DNA of 36,180 nt from Kiritimatiellia bacterium (lineage in GTDB: Bacteria; Verrucomicrobiota; Kiritimatiellia; RFP12; UBA1067): positions 1 through 36,180 of the forward strand of contig JAFYDR010000170.1 in the NCBI GenBank assembly GCA_017544725.1, written 5' to 3'. The position numbers and the translations under genes are program-made. The first letter of the stretch is position 1, and every line of letters begins with the position of its first letter. Of this stretch, positions 8,392 to 17,220 are shown piece by piece. The notes below the pieces were generated by a model. That model was given only the letters and a program-made list of their open reading frames with translations. It was not told where the DNA came from and made no database searches.

Positions 8392-9267
8392 ATGCGTATT
8401 TGGTTTCGGGCATTCTTAATTTTGGGACTAGCTTGGCTTGTGGGTTGCACCACCACGCCATCAGCGCAACAACTCGCCGATTGGGCTACCGGCAAGACGC
8501 GGATTGATCCGTCAACTTTCGCCGTGCGCGGACCGGAACTTCGTCGGCAAAAGAAGTTGATCTGCTTTGATCTGGACGGAACGCTCACCCAGCACCGTTC
8601 CCCACTCGCGCCAGAGAACCGTGCCGTGCTGGATCGACTCGGACAGCGATATGAACTGGTCATGTGCGGCGGCGGCAACTGTACGCGCATCTTCAAGCAG
8701 ATGCAGAACTACCCGATCCGAATCCTCGGCAACTACGGAATGGAAGAGAGCGAAGTCCGCGACGGACAATTCCGTATCGTCCGAAATGTCGCCGTGCCGA
8801 TCGATCGTGATGACTTCCTGCGTAAAACGAACGCGCTGCGCCAAAAGTACGGTTACACCAACTACTGGGGCGATGCGCTCACCTTCCACCCCAGCGGCAT
8901 GGTCACGTTTGGATTGCTCGGCACGAAAGCCCCGCTTGAAAAAATGCTGGCGTTCGATCCGGACAAGGCAAAGCGCCGTGCAATGCTTGCCGACATGACG
9001 AAGACCTTCCCCGAATGCGCGGTCTTCATCGGCGGGACAACCTCATTCGATATCACGCCGAAGCAGTATGACAAATACCATGCGGTCATGCGCTACGCAA
9101 AGGAACACGGTTTCTCAAAAGAACAAGTCCTCTTCGTAGGCGATGACCTGACGGACGGTGGCAACGACAGCCACATCCGCCTGTACGGTATGGACTACAT
9201 TCAAGTTTTTGACTACCAAAAACTGCCCGATCTACTCCGCTTCCTCTGGGAAGACGAGAAGAAGTAG
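8392..9267 (+). CDS. HAD-superfamily phosphatase with lipoprotein signal
   Basis: 291 residues. The first 19 residues form a lipoprotein signal: charged start, hydrophobic core, then lipobox LVGC with the acylated Cys at 19. The rest is a HAD hydrolase of the Cof/eukaryotic phosphomannomutase-like type: motif I DLDGTLT (nucleophile D60, acid D62), a GNYGMEE segment typical of the PMM-like cap region, and motif IV VGDDLTDGGND near 245-255. It should hydrolyse a phosphorylated sugar or similar compound. HAD enzymes of this type are normally cytoplasmic, so a membrane-anchored extracytoplasmic form is unusual. Start supported by AAAGGAG 7 bases ahead. Probably in one operon with the Tat-exported protein upstream. 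Substrate not assignable. Confidence 0.83.
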   Translation: MRIWFRAFLILGLAWLVGCTTTPSAQQLADWATGKTRIDPSTFAVRGPELRRQKKLICFDLDGTLTQHRSPLAPENRAVLDRLGQRYELVMCGGGNCTRIFKQMQNYPIRILGNYGMEESEVRDGQFRIVRNVAVPIDRDDFLRKTNALRQKYGYTNYWGDALTFHPSGMVTFGLLGTKAPLEKMLAFDPDKAKRRAMLADMTKTFPECAVFIGGTTSFDITPKQYDKYHAVMRYAKEHGFSKEQVLFVGDDLTDGGNDSHIRLYGMDYIQVFDYQKLPDLLRFLWEDEKK

Positions 9268-9389
9268 TGACGAGGCGGCAGTGAAAAATGAAGAATGAAA
9301 GAGGGATGTGCATGTCGTTTGTCGCGTGTCAGAAGTGTCGAAAAAAGGCGTCGGCGGTAGTTCTGTTCGCGGGCTTAACCATGCCCGCG
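9268..9389. repeat. short dispersed repeats and REP-like hairpin
   Basis: Just past the HAD gene, GGCGGCAGTGAAAAATGA then GAATGAA matches, inverted, the sequence at 318-370. At 9368-9389 a perfect hairpin follows (CGCGGGC, 8-base loop TTAACCAT, GCCCGCG), similar in stem and AACC loop to the hairpins at 22 and 4557. The interval holds no gene. Confidence 0.55.
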
Positions 9390-9439
9390 CATTCCGTCCC
9401 TTGCCTAAAAGCGAGCGGCTGAAAGATGCCGTCCCGCAT

Positions 9440-10657
9440 TCAGCCGCCGTGTTGGTTGCGGTAGTCGCGCATGGACAGACCGAAGGCGCGGCGGAAGAGG
9501 TTCTTGAGCGTGTTCGCGTTCGACCAACCGCAATCGACGGAGATCGTCTCGATGGTGTCGCATGTCGTCAACAGACGATGTTTCACCTCCTCCAGTCGAA
9601 CACGCGTGATCGCCTCGTAGATACTCTCGTGCTGGAGTTCGCGGAAACGAAGTTCCGCCAACGAACGCGACACCTTGAGATAGGCAATCACGTCCGGTAC
9701 GCCGATCTTGCGCGTGGCGTTACGGTCGATGAAGGCCAACGCCTTCTGCACGAGCTTTCCCGCGTGTGACATCGGAAAGGTTGTCTCGCGATGCACGATG
9801 GTCTTGATCCCGACCAGTCGCGTCACCGATTTAGCAGCCCCCCGACTCCCCATCATGCTCTCCAGCAACTCGGAGGCAAGACGTCCCTCCTCCTTGAAGT
9901 CCGGCTGGACGGAGGATAATTTCGGACGGGAGTTCTCACAAAGGATCGGGTCATTGTTTACACCGAGCAAGCCGACTTCCGAGGGAACCTTGACGCCAGC
10001 TTCGTTGCAGGCGTCGAGAATCTCATAGGCGCGATCATCGCAAGCCGCGAGAATTCCACAGGGTTTCGGGAGAGATTCCAGCCAACGGATTAGACTCGCC
10101 TGATCGTCAATTCCCGCACGGTAATGCGTAATGTCGAACATCCGCACGGCAAAGCCCGCTTTCTCCAGCGCATCGCGGAACGCATACCCGCGCTCTCGGC
10201 TCCAGTCGTCGTCGGTACGGTATCCGGCATAACCATAGCTTTTGTAAACGCCCTGCGAGAGAAACGTGTCCGCCGCGTGACGTCCCACTTCGCGCGCGTC
10301 GCTCTTCACCGTCGCGACGCCTCGCCCACGTTTCGCCAATCGTCCTGGCGGCACGTTCAATAGCACGACAGGCAAACCGGTCTTGGCGATTTCAGCCAAA
10401 GCCTCTTCCGCACCCGGAATCCCCACAAGAAAACCGTCCGCACCTTTGGCGATTTCCTCGCGGACTGTCTTCGCCGTGAACTCATGGCGTGTCCGGTAGA
10501 TAGAGAGCATCCAACGATGACCTTCGTTCAGATAACTGAAGATGCCGTTTAACTTATCCTGCCCCGCGATACCGGCCATGCGGAGTCCCACCACAACATG
10601 ACGCGCCGGTGAGATCGGTACGCTTGCGACTGTCCGTTTTCTTCCCATGCGCTCCAT
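9440..10657 (-). CDS. XylR-type transcription regulator (LacI-like sensor plus AraC HTH)
   Basis: 405 residues. Residues about 20-285 form a periplasmic-binding-protein-like sensor of the LacI/GalR type (VVVGLRMAGIAGQDKLNG; GYAGYRTDDDWSRERGYAF; VPSEVGLLGVNNDPILCE). Residues about 300-400 are an AraC-type double helix-turn-helix (VSRSLAELRFRELQ; ETISVDCGWSNANTLKNLF; FRRAFGLSMRDYR). This architecture is known from XylR-like sugar-responsive activators. The ligand is probably a sugar; which one cannot be told. It is divergent from the LamG protein gene, so that gene is the natural regulatory target (inference). An in-frame start three codons further in, with GGAG close ahead, is also possible. 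Confidence 0.85.
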   Translation of the reverse strand: MERMGRKRTVASVPISPARHVVVGLRMAGIAGQDKLNGIFSYLNEGHRWMLSIYRTRHEFTAKTVREEIAKGADGFLVGIPGAEEALAEIAKTGLPVVLLNVPPGRLAKRGRGVATVKSDAREVGRHAADTFLSQGVYKSYGYAGYRTDDDWSRERGYAFRDALEKAGFAVRMFDITHYRAGIDDQASLIRWLESLPKPCGILAACDDRAYEILDACNEAGVKVPSEVGLLGVNNDPILCENSRPKLSSVQPDFKEEGRLASELLESMMGSRGAAKSVTRLVGIKTIVHRETTFPMSHAGKLVQKALAFIDRNATRKIGVPDVIAYLKVSRSLAELRFRELQHESIYEAITRVRLEEVKHRLLTTCDTIETISVDCGWSNANTLKNLFRRAFGLSMRDYRNQHGG

Positions 10658-10826
10658 TTTACCCACATTCTCCCGTTGATGCAATTTCAAAACCATGGAA
10701 TTGTTGAAATCGTGATATTTTTTTGTGGAAATGTGACTTTCAGGGAAAAAGGAAATGTGGTAAGATAGAACTGTGTGTTGATTTAGAATTTCCGATGAAC
10801 CAGTACCGGAAAAGGAGAGATGTGCA
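10658..10826. promoter_or_regulatory. divergent promoter region between regulator and LamG gene
   Basis: 169 bases of AT-rich DNA, with a run of eight T near 10720-10730. A -10-like TAAGAT lies at 10761-10766, but with only a weak -35 (TTTCAG) at 17 bases. A strong AAAAGGAGAG ribosome site precedes the LamG ATG. The XylR-type regulator would be expected to bind here; I cannot point to a specific operator. Confidence 0.4.
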
Positions 10827-13800
10827 ATGAAGAACGCCAGAACCGATAGATGCTCCCCCTCGCATAGTCGTCGTATCGTACTTGCAGCCGCGCTTTGTGC
10901 GCTCGGTGTGATGTTCGTATCGCCAGCATTCGGCGCGGATTACTATTGGACGGGCGGAGCGAGCAACTGCCTTTGGTCCACCCTTGAAAACTGGGCTGAC
11001 GAAAACGGGAATCTAAAGGCATACGCACCGAGCAACAATGTCGCCTACGGTTATTCCATCACGCTCGACGGGGCAAGTTCGGGATTGATCCTCACGGCAG
11101 ACGTCAGTGTTGCCTCCAAGAATTTCGGCTTCAACTACTTCGCCACCAATACCAAGAAGGAACTGCACGAGATGACCATCGTCACGACCAACGGCTGCAA
11201 GTTCCGTTTCCATAACGACAAGGTCGATCTCGTGACTCGCTATAACTCCAAGTTGACATTGAATGTCGATTTTTCCAGCGACAGTGCAACCCAGAGCATC
11301 ACGAAGTACTACGACGGGCATCTGATCTGGGACTTGATAAAAGCGAACACGGCATGGCGAACCTTGAATCTCCAAGGCGGCACATGCGAGATTGCCGAAG
11401 GAAGTGTCGCACCCAAACTCCTTGTTCTCCACAACATGACGACCGCCGACGTCACCAAACCGGCTTCATTCGTGAACCATGTAGATGGGACAACCGTCGC
11501 CGCATTATGCCTCAGCTATCCGAACAACGCGCCGAATGCGCTCGCATGCGACTACCTGAAAGGCGTCACGCTGAATGTCGGTGCCTGGAAGGCAAGCACC
11601 TCGACGAACGAGATGCAACAGGCGATCTTCGCGGACGGCGGAACACTCGCGCTCCAGTGCGAGCGGGAAGCCACGTTCAGAGGACTTCCGCTCGGCGGGA
11701 CCCTCGCGGTCGATCGCGCCAACGCCCGTATTCTGAGACCCGTCACTGCGATCCGCTGGCTCTTCGACGATGCCTCTGACCCGATGCGCGACGATGTGGG
11801 TGCCGGCTGGCGTCTGCTTGCGCCGAACGGCGTTCCCTCCGTCGTAACCGACGCAACGCGCGGCAATGTCCTCCAGTTTGACGGCGTGACATATTTCAAG
11901 GGCCCGGATGTCAACGACGGTTTCGCCGAGTTCTCCCCGTACCCGGATAAAACCTCAACAGCCTACTCTCCCTACACTTTCGCCGCTTGGATCAAGCCGG
12001 ACGCTGACTGTAACGCGATCGCAAAACTGATCTTCTGGGGAACAGCCGTATCCGGTCAAACGTCGGCAATGGCACTGCGCCTCAACACAGCGCAACCAGG
12101 GCGTTCGCTGATGTTCACACCGTGGGCGAAGAACCGTTGGATCGTGACGCCCAACCCGGTGAACGACGGCAACTGGCACCACATCGCCGTCACGCACAAC
12201 GGCTTCGGGAAGTTCGCATTCTATTACGACGGCACACCCGCGCAATTCGCCACGGACGCCACGACTGCGACACCCAGCGACGAGTTCAGCATCACGGCTT
12301 CGACTTACACGTTGACCAACCAGAACTTCTACATCGCGCGTGTTTTCAATGGATGGGAAACGGGTGGCGGCACCCCTTACAAAGGACGGATGGACGACCT
12401 ACTGCTTGCGGCCTACGAACTGGATGCGGAACATATCGCATCCCTTTACACGCAAGGACTGGCGGCTACATTGCCCGTCTCCTCCGTGACAGCCAAATCC
12501 TCCGGCACGGTGACCTTCGAGAAACAGCAAGCGTCCGTCGCGCAACTTTCGGGTACGGCACTCGCGGGTGGTATAGAGACGACAACGGAAGGTGTGACTC
12601 TGCGCGTCGGCACGGAGGCAGGCGAGGCAAACACCACCTTCAAAGGCATGATTCGTAACGGCGGCAGCTCGCTCGTAAAGGAAGGCTCGGGCTATGCGCT
12701 TGAACTGTCGGGCAAGACAACCGGCGTCACGAACCTTGCGGTTGAGGCGGGAACGCTCACGCTGCGTCGTCCGCTCGCGCGGCGCGGTCTCGTCTGTTGG
12801 TATCCGTTTGATGATGCCACGGCTCCCGGAACCGACGCCGGTCCGGCGGGATTCACAGTCACTAAGGTAGGCAATAACGAGTTGACGACGGTTGACAACG
12901 GCTCGTCCGGTCCAGCGCTCCATTTCCCGGGCAATGCGTATCTCTCATCGGAGACGGCGTTCCGCCCTGTTTCCTTCCCGCGCGGCAACGGCTCGTTCAC
13001 GATCTCCGTATGGGTCCGTCCAACGGCGGCAGCCTGTTCCGCAAAGGCACCGATCTGTTGCTGGGGATACGGTGCGACGAAGCAATTCTCTGTGCTTCGT
13101 CTCCACACGACGAGCCAAATCGCCTTCGCCAACTGGGGTGAAGACCTGACAGTGACAACGCCGAACCTGTCAGACGGCAACTGGCATCACATCGTCGCGG
13201 TTTACGACAGTGAGAACGCCCACAAGGTCGTCTATTACGACGGTGCCAAAGCGGGCGAAAAGAACGGCGTAGCCGTACTGGATGTCTCGGCGCAAATCCC
13301 CTTCCAGATCGGACATCGGACCGACAGCGGGAACGCGAATGTATTCTACTCCGGCGACATCGACGAGGTAATGCTCTTTGACTATGCTTGGGACGCGAAC
13401 GAGGCGGCAGACGAGTACGCGCACAAGGCGCAGTTGCCTGTCGATCCCGCCACTCTCCTGCCGGAACCGATCGCCCACTGGACGTTCGATGACGACACCG
13501 CTCCAGGTTCGGACAGCTCTACGAATCATCTCGACCTCACGATGGAAGGAACCGTCTCGCTGGAGTCCGGCGATTTCATCTGCGGCAAGGCCGCACGCTT
13601 CTCATCGACTAGCGGATATTTCAAATTCGACGAGTTCCCTGAACAGATTCCATCCGGGAACAACGCATACACGGTCATCGCAAGAATCCGCCCCGATACG
13701 ACGCAACCGAATTACCTCCCGGCGATTGTAATGTGGGGCGATACCGAGCACTGGGATTGGGGAAAACTGTTCAAGATGGGTATGAACAGAAGTTGCAGCG

Positions 13801-14651
13801 GTATCCGCGCTACTGTCAGCGGTTGCGTCTTCGGTGCCGACAGCAATACCTCTACCCTAAAATATCTTCCGGGTGCGTACACGACAGAGATGGGTACAGA
13901 CCGTACCCGCTGGACGACTTTCGCAATCACCTACTCGCCAAAGGAAAACTCAAGCTCCAAAATCACGCGATTCTACGTTGATGGCGAACTCGCTTGGGAA
14001 AAACTCAATGGAACTGTAGACATCACACCGATGGAATTCTCCATCGGCTCGAACTACGGCGGAACAACCCACTTCTACGGTCTGATCGATGATATCGCCA
14101 TCTACAACTGCTCGATGTCGGAGGGACAGATTCGACTGATCGCCGAACGCTTCGCCACCTCGTGCGGCGAGAGCGAAGTCACTTCCCCCAAGGTACTGGC
14201 AACCGCACCTGCGGTCACGGTTGCGAACGACGCAACACTGAACGTGGCGTCCATCGAGTCCGCCGAATCCCTTTCTGGCGCAGGTACGGTAAACCTCCCG
14301 CCGCTCGCCTCGCTCACCGTCGCAAAGGTCGCGAACTGGTCGGGAACGATCCAAGGCAAAGGAACGCTCGGTATCGCGGACGGTGCGACGCTTGACTTAG
14401 GTGACGGGACATCCCCTGCCCTCACGGCTGAAGGTGCGGTTTCCCTCGGCACGAACGTGCGCGTAGAGACAACAGCGGGAGGCGGTGTGTACACACTTCT
14501 CCAAGCCGCCTCCTTTACGGGAACCGAAAATCTCACAGGATGGATTGCCGCAACGCCGACCGGAACGCGCACAGCCAAATTCGTCACGTCCGATGACGGT
14601 ACCGCTATCCTGATGACTCTTTCCATCGGCACCATCATCACCATCCGATAG
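10827..14651 (+). CDS. large secreted LamG-domain protein with passenger-type repeats
   Basis: 1274 residues with a Sec signal (basic start, hydrophobic IVLAAALCALGVMF, likely cleavage after SPAFGA). After it comes the opening ADYYWTGG...LWSTLENW, a start often seen in autotransporter-like passengers. Three concanavalin/LamG-type modules follow at about 307-545, 652-865 and 881-1107; the first two have the typical DGNWHHI strand and YYDG, and the third a diverged RTRWTTFAITYS. Between and after them are passenger-repeat-like stretches (SSLVKEGSGYALELSGK; VEAGTLTL). No beta-barrel is seen at the C terminus, nor a recognisable PEP-CTERM or LPXTG signal. It is probably extracellular or cell-surface and may bind glycans. 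Expression is probably under the divergent XylR-type regulator. Confidence 0.85.
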   Translation: MKNARTDRCSPSHSRRIVLAAALCALGVMFVSPAFGADYYWTGGASNCLWSTLENWADENGNLKAYAPSNNVAYGYSITLDGASSGLILTADVSVASKNFGFNYFATNTKKELHEMTIVTTNGCKFRFHNDKVDLVTRYNSKLTLNVDFSSDSATQSITKYYDGHLIWDLIKANTAWRTLNLQGGTCEIAEGSVAPKLLVLHNMTTADVTKPASFVNHVDGTTVAALCLSYPNNAPNALACDYLKGVTLNVGAWKASTSTNEMQQAIFADGGTLALQCEREATFRGLPLGGTLAVDRANARILRPVTAIRWLFDDASDPMRDDVGAGWRLLAPNGVPSVVTDATRGNVLQFDGVTYFKGPDVNDGFAEFSPYPDKTSTAYSPYTFAAWIKPDADCNAIAKLIFWGTAVSGQTSAMALRLNTAQPGRSLMFTPWAKNRWIVTPNPVNDGNWHHIAVTHNGFGKFAFYYDGTPAQFATDATTATPSDEFSITASTYTLTNQNFYIARVFNGWETGGGTPYKGRMDDLLLAAYELDAEHIASLYTQGLAATLPVSSVTAKSSGTVTFEKQQASVAQLSGTALAGGIETTTEGVTLRVGTEAGEANTTFKGMIRNGGSSLVKEGSGYALELSGKTTGVTNLAVEAGTLTLRRPLARRGLVCWYPFDDATAPGTDAGPAGFTVTKVGNNELTTVDNGSSGPALHFPGNAYLSSETAFRPVSFPRGNGSFTISVWVRPTAAACSAKAPICCWGYGATKQFSVLRLHTTSQIAFANWGEDLTVTTPNLSDGNWHHIVAVYDSENAHKVVYYDGAKAGEKNGVAVLDVSAQIPFQIGHRTDSGNANVFYSGDIDEVMLFDYAWDANEAADEYAHKAQLPVDPATLLPEPIAHWTFDDDTAPGSDSSTNHLDLTMEGTVSLESGDFICGKAARFSSTSGYFKFDEFPEQIPSGNNAYTVIARIRPDTTQPNYLPAIVMWGDTEHWDWGKLFKMGMNRSCSGIRATVSGCVFGADSNTSTLKYLPGAYTTEMGTDRTRWTTFAITYSPKENSSSKITRFYVDGELAWEKLNGTVDITPMEFSIGSNYGGTTHFYGLIDDIAIYNCSMSEGQIRLIAERFATSCGESEVTSPKVLATAPAVTVANDATLNVASIESAESLSGAGTVNLPPLASLTVAKVANWSGTIQGKGTLGIADGATLDLGDGTSPALTAEGAVSLGTNVRVETTAGGGVYTLLQAASFTGTENLTGWIAATPTGTRTAKFVTSDDGTAILMTLSIGTIITIR

Positions 14652-14668
14652 CCCCCGTCACTTTCACA

Positions 14669-14926
14669 GTGCCACCGAGCTTGCCCGGTGGTCTCCCCAC
14701 CCGCGCCACGCACGGGATACTCGCCCCCTTGCTGTCGTACGCTTGCTGTCCTCTTGGCTCTCCCCGCCCTCGCCACACGGGAATGCCCCCTCCCATGGTG
14801 CCACCGAGCTTGCCCGGCGGTCTCCTCGTCCTCGCCGCGCACGGAATACTCGCCCCCTTGCTGTCGTACGCTTGCTGTCCTTTTAGCTCTCCCCGCCTCG
14901 CCACACGTGGGAATGCTACTCCCGGC
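14669..14926 (+). repeat. tandem direct repeat, two units of about 129 bp
   Basis: Two copies start at 14669 and 14798 with the same opening (GTGCCACCGAGCTTGCCCGG) and share long identical tracts such as CCCCCTTGCTGTCGTACGCTT; differences are scattered and small. Each unit opens with a hairpin (stem CCACCG / CGGTGG, one mismatch in unit 2). The region lies directly behind the LamG gene stop. Open frames across it in both directions arise from the repeat itself and are not counted as genes. Confidence 0.85.
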
Positions 14927-15111
14927 CCGATTGCCCCCATCGTCTCCATTGTCTCCATCGTCCCCGCTTCTCAGCTAGCAGCTTCTCCGCCTGCCACTAC
15001 TTCGCACAGCGAAGTCAAGTGAAAGAGTCATAACAGAGGGTTCTAGGTTTATTGTTGAAACCATGAGATTTTTTTACGGAATCTAGACTACCGCCTCACG
15101 CCCAAATCCTG
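14927..15111. other. intergenic region, no gene seen
   Basis: It starts with short CTCCATCGTCTCCATTG-type repeats, then a small hairpin at 14999-15015 (ACTTCGC / GCGAAGT, 3-base loop) without a T-run, then an AT-rich stretch leading to the next promoter. Confidence 0.5.
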
Positions 15112-15134
15112 TATAATACTTCCCATAAGGAGGG
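15112..15134 (+). promoter_or_regulatory. -10 box TATAAT and strong Shine-Dalgarno
   Basis: A consensus TATAAT ends 26 bases before the ATG of the TIM-barrel-like gene, and AAGGAGGG lies 9-10 bases before that ATG. No good -35 is present at 16-18 bases. The leader would be very short, with the transcript starting almost at the ribosome site. Confidence 0.5.
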
Positions 15135-15143
15135 ATTTCGAAA

Positions 15144-16178
15144 ATGATCAAACAGACTGGCATCAGCTACTACGGACTGAACTATGTGGAACACGCGGAA
15201 GCGGATTTCAAGGAAATGCGGGAACATGGCGTGACGCAGGTAATTCTCGCCGTCACGGAGTTCGACTTCGACTTCTGGCGTCCCAACGTTCCGAAGATTG
15301 TGGAGAAGGCGCACGAGCTGGGACTTCGTGTCCTTATCGATCCGTGGGGGAACGGCAAATATTTCGGCGGCGAGCAAGTCTCGAAATTCCTGCAGGACAA
15401 CGTAGAGAACCGCCAAGTCTCGGCCCTGACCGGAGAAAAGCTTCCCTACGCCTGTTTCAACACAAACAGTTACCGCGACTACTTCAAAAACTTCTGCACG
15501 ACATTGGCGCGCGAGGCGAAGCCGGACGGATTCTTCTGGGATGAACCACACTATGCATTCCCAAAAGGAATCGCGTCCATCACCGGTGGTGTGGCAGATG
15601 ACTGGACTTGCTTCTGCCCCGTCTGCCGCAAGCGTTTCGAAGAGTATTACGGGTATCCGATGCCGAGGTATATGACGAATGACGTGAAGCAGTTCCGTTG
15701 GCGCGAAGCGCTGGTCGTTCTCGCCGACACCTCGAAGGCACTGAAAGAAATCGATCCGAAACTGGAAATCACCTGCTGTGTCCACGCCACGCAGAACGGA
15801 TACTACGTCTCCGAATACCGCGGTTACGACAACTGGGATATGGTCGGCGCATGCCCGTACTTCGATGTGTTCTCAACGACGATCATCAACTGGGCGTTGC
15901 CGGAGGACTTCTACCGCGAAATTACACGGCGTACGGTCGCCATTGCCAAGAAGTACGGCAAGGTCTCCGAACGCTGGCTCATGGGCTACTACAAGCAGCC
16001 AAAGGACTGGTCACAGATCGCAAAGTGGGTCGATATCGCCGTCGAAGAGGGAGTGGACCGTCTCTCCGCATGGACGTATCGCGGCGGCTACGGCACGGTC
16101 GTCGGCGCCCCCGACGCGCTCAAGCTGTGGGACACCATCGGCGAAAACTACCGGCGAGTGTGCGTACGCAACTCGTAG
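15144..16178 (+). CDS. TIM-barrel glycosidase-like protein of unknown specificity
   Basis: 344 residues, no signal peptide. The repeating strand-helix pattern is that of a (beta/alpha)8 barrel like those of glycoside hydrolases: GISYYGLNYVEH at the start, VTQVILAVTEFDFDFW, LGLRVLIDPWGNGKYFGG, DGFFWDEPHYAFPKG, DPKLEITCCVHATQ, VDRLSAWTYRGGYGTV. The FWDEPH strand end is where a catalytic acid could sit. A CPVC pair (CFCPVCRKRF, about 156-166) suggests a small zinc- or disulfide-bearing loop, as seen in some proteins of this group. I cannot name the family with certainty. The strong ribosome site fixes the start. It is followed by a secreted DUF1287 protein 44 bases on. Confidence 0.72.
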   Translation: MIKQTGISYYGLNYVEHAEADFKEMREHGVTQVILAVTEFDFDFWRPNVPKIVEKAHELGLRVLIDPWGNGKYFGGEQVSKFLQDNVENRQVSALTGEKLPYACFNTNSYRDYFKNFCTTLAREAKPDGFFWDEPHYAFPKGIASITGGVADDWTCFCPVCRKRFEEYYGYPMPRYMTNDVKQFRWREALVVLADTSKALKEIDPKLEITCCVHATQNGYYVSEYRGYDNWDMVGACPYFDVFSTTIINWALPEDFYREITRRTVAIAKKYGKVSERWLMGYYKQPKDWSQIAKWVDIAVEEGVDRLSAWTYRGGYGTVVGAPDALKLWDTIGENYRRVCVRNS

Positions 16179-16222
16179 TTCCATGCGAAAACGCGCGCTT
16201 GAGAAGCACCGAAACAAATACG

Positions 16223-16813
16223 ATGAGTCGAAAGATGAAGAAAGTGATGGTGGCGCTTTTCGTCATTGCGGTGACGTTTGGAGTTTTCGCTGGTACGAAT
16301 AACGTCGATATTGTAAACGCAGCACGCAAACAGATTGGCGTCACCACGCAATACGCACCCGCCTACCGACGCATCGGCTATCCAAACGGAGACTTTACAC
16401 GCAGCGAAGGCGTGTGCGTGGATGTGGTGATCAGGGCGTTACGGGACGCGAGGAAGATTGACCTTCAGAAACTCATTCACGAAGACATGAAGGCCAATTT
16501 TAAATCGTATCCGCAGAACTGGGGCCTAAAGAAGACGGATACGAACATTGATCATCGCCGCGTCCCCAACCAGCAGTGCTACTTCAAACGGCGAGGATGG
16601 ATGCTCAAGGCGACAACAAACGTGGCAGATTACCAGCCCGGCGATTTCGTCACATGTACAGTCGCCGGACGACTCCCGCACATCATGATCGTGAGCGACA
16701 AGAACTCCGCGAAAGGCACCCCACGCGTGATCCACAACATCGGCAGCGGCACCATGGAAAGCGATGACCTCTTTTCCTATCCCCTCACCGGACATTACCG
16801 AATCAAGAAATGA
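16223..16813 (+). CDS. secreted DUF1287 family protein
   Basis: 196 residues with a Sec signal (MKKVMVALFVIAVTFGVFAG). The mature part matches the DUF1287 family closely: IGYPNGDF, GVCVDVVIRALR, IDLQKLIHEDMKANF, TNIDHRRVPNQ, YQPGDFVTC, PHIMIVSD, and HNIGSG followed by GHYR near the end. The family has an NlpC/P60-like (papain-type) look with a conserved Cys in GVC and a His in LPHIMIV; a cell-envelope role is plausible but unproven. An alternative ATG lies four codons in. It may be co-transcribed with the TIM-barrel gene. Confidence 0.85.
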   Translation: MSRKMKKVMVALFVIAVTFGVFAGTNNVDIVNAARKQIGVTTQYAPAYRRIGYPNGDFTRSEGVCVDVVIRALRDARKIDLQKLIHEDMKANFKSYPQNWGLKKTDTNIDHRRVPNQQCYFKRRGWMLKATTNVADYQPGDFVTCTVAGRLPHIMIVSDKNSAKGTPRVIHNIGSGTMESDDLFSYPLTGHYRIKK

Positions 16814-16904
16814 TATTCGCATCGAATTTGTCGCAACGACGTCACCCCGTCATCGCTTTCGACCGCAATCGAATGACAAACAACACACGGTTCATTCGCC
16901 ACTG

Positions 16905-16980
16905 TCATTTTCCTTTCTTCATTTTTCTCTCTTCATTTTTCATTGTTATTTCTTCATTCTTCATTTTTCATTCTTCCTTG
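16905..16980 (-). repeat. degenerate short repeats of the TGAAAAATGAAGAATGA type
   Basis: Several head-to-tail variants of TTCATTTTTC and TTCATTCTTC lie here; on the minus strand they read TGAAAAATGAAGAATGA. The same word occurs at 318-350 (same orientation) and at 9278-9298 (opposite orientation). Each copy sits in an intergenic gap behind a gene. It marks the boundary between the chromosomal genes and the CRISPR island. Confidence 0.6.
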
Positions 16981-17009
16981 TTGTTTCCCGTTTGAGGATA
17001 GGGTATAAT
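16981..17009 (+). promoter_or_regulatory. probable promoter of the CRISPR-island operon
   Basis: TTGTTT and a consensus TATAAT are exactly 17 bases apart, 212 bases ahead of the first island gene. It is the only good promoter I see ahead of the whole plus-strand run of genes. Confidence 0.5.
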
Positions 17010-17220
17010 TCTCCTTAATGAAAATGAGGAAAGGATTACAGATAATTGACTACATGTGTACAATCCCCTATCCCGCGGCTTGTCCTTCAGTGTGTCAACC
17101 GCGAAGAAGGATTCTTTATCGAACAACAGCTAGTGCGAACATCAAACGAACTACTGAGCGAGATGATATGGATGTTCGCAAATCAAAAGTTTGATTGAAA
17201 TTGTGGAGGAACATGAGCGA
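17010..17220 (+). other. long 5' leader of the island, no clear gene
   Basis: About 200 bases lie between the promoter and the first gene. A 58-codon frame starts at 17018, almost at the predicted transcript start, but it has no ribosome site and no recognisable sequence, so it is not called. The leader ends with GGAGGA, which serves the ATG at 17221. Confidence 0.4.

Noticed and set aside
14102-14958. Minus-strand frames through the tandem repeat downstream of the LamG gene
   Set aside because: Their apparent protein repeats come from the 129-bp DNA repeat and they run into the end of the LamG gene.
17018-17194. 58-codon frame starting near the predicted transcript start of the island
   Set aside because: No ribosome site, basic and Cys-containing sequence without any family look; kept only as part of the leader.
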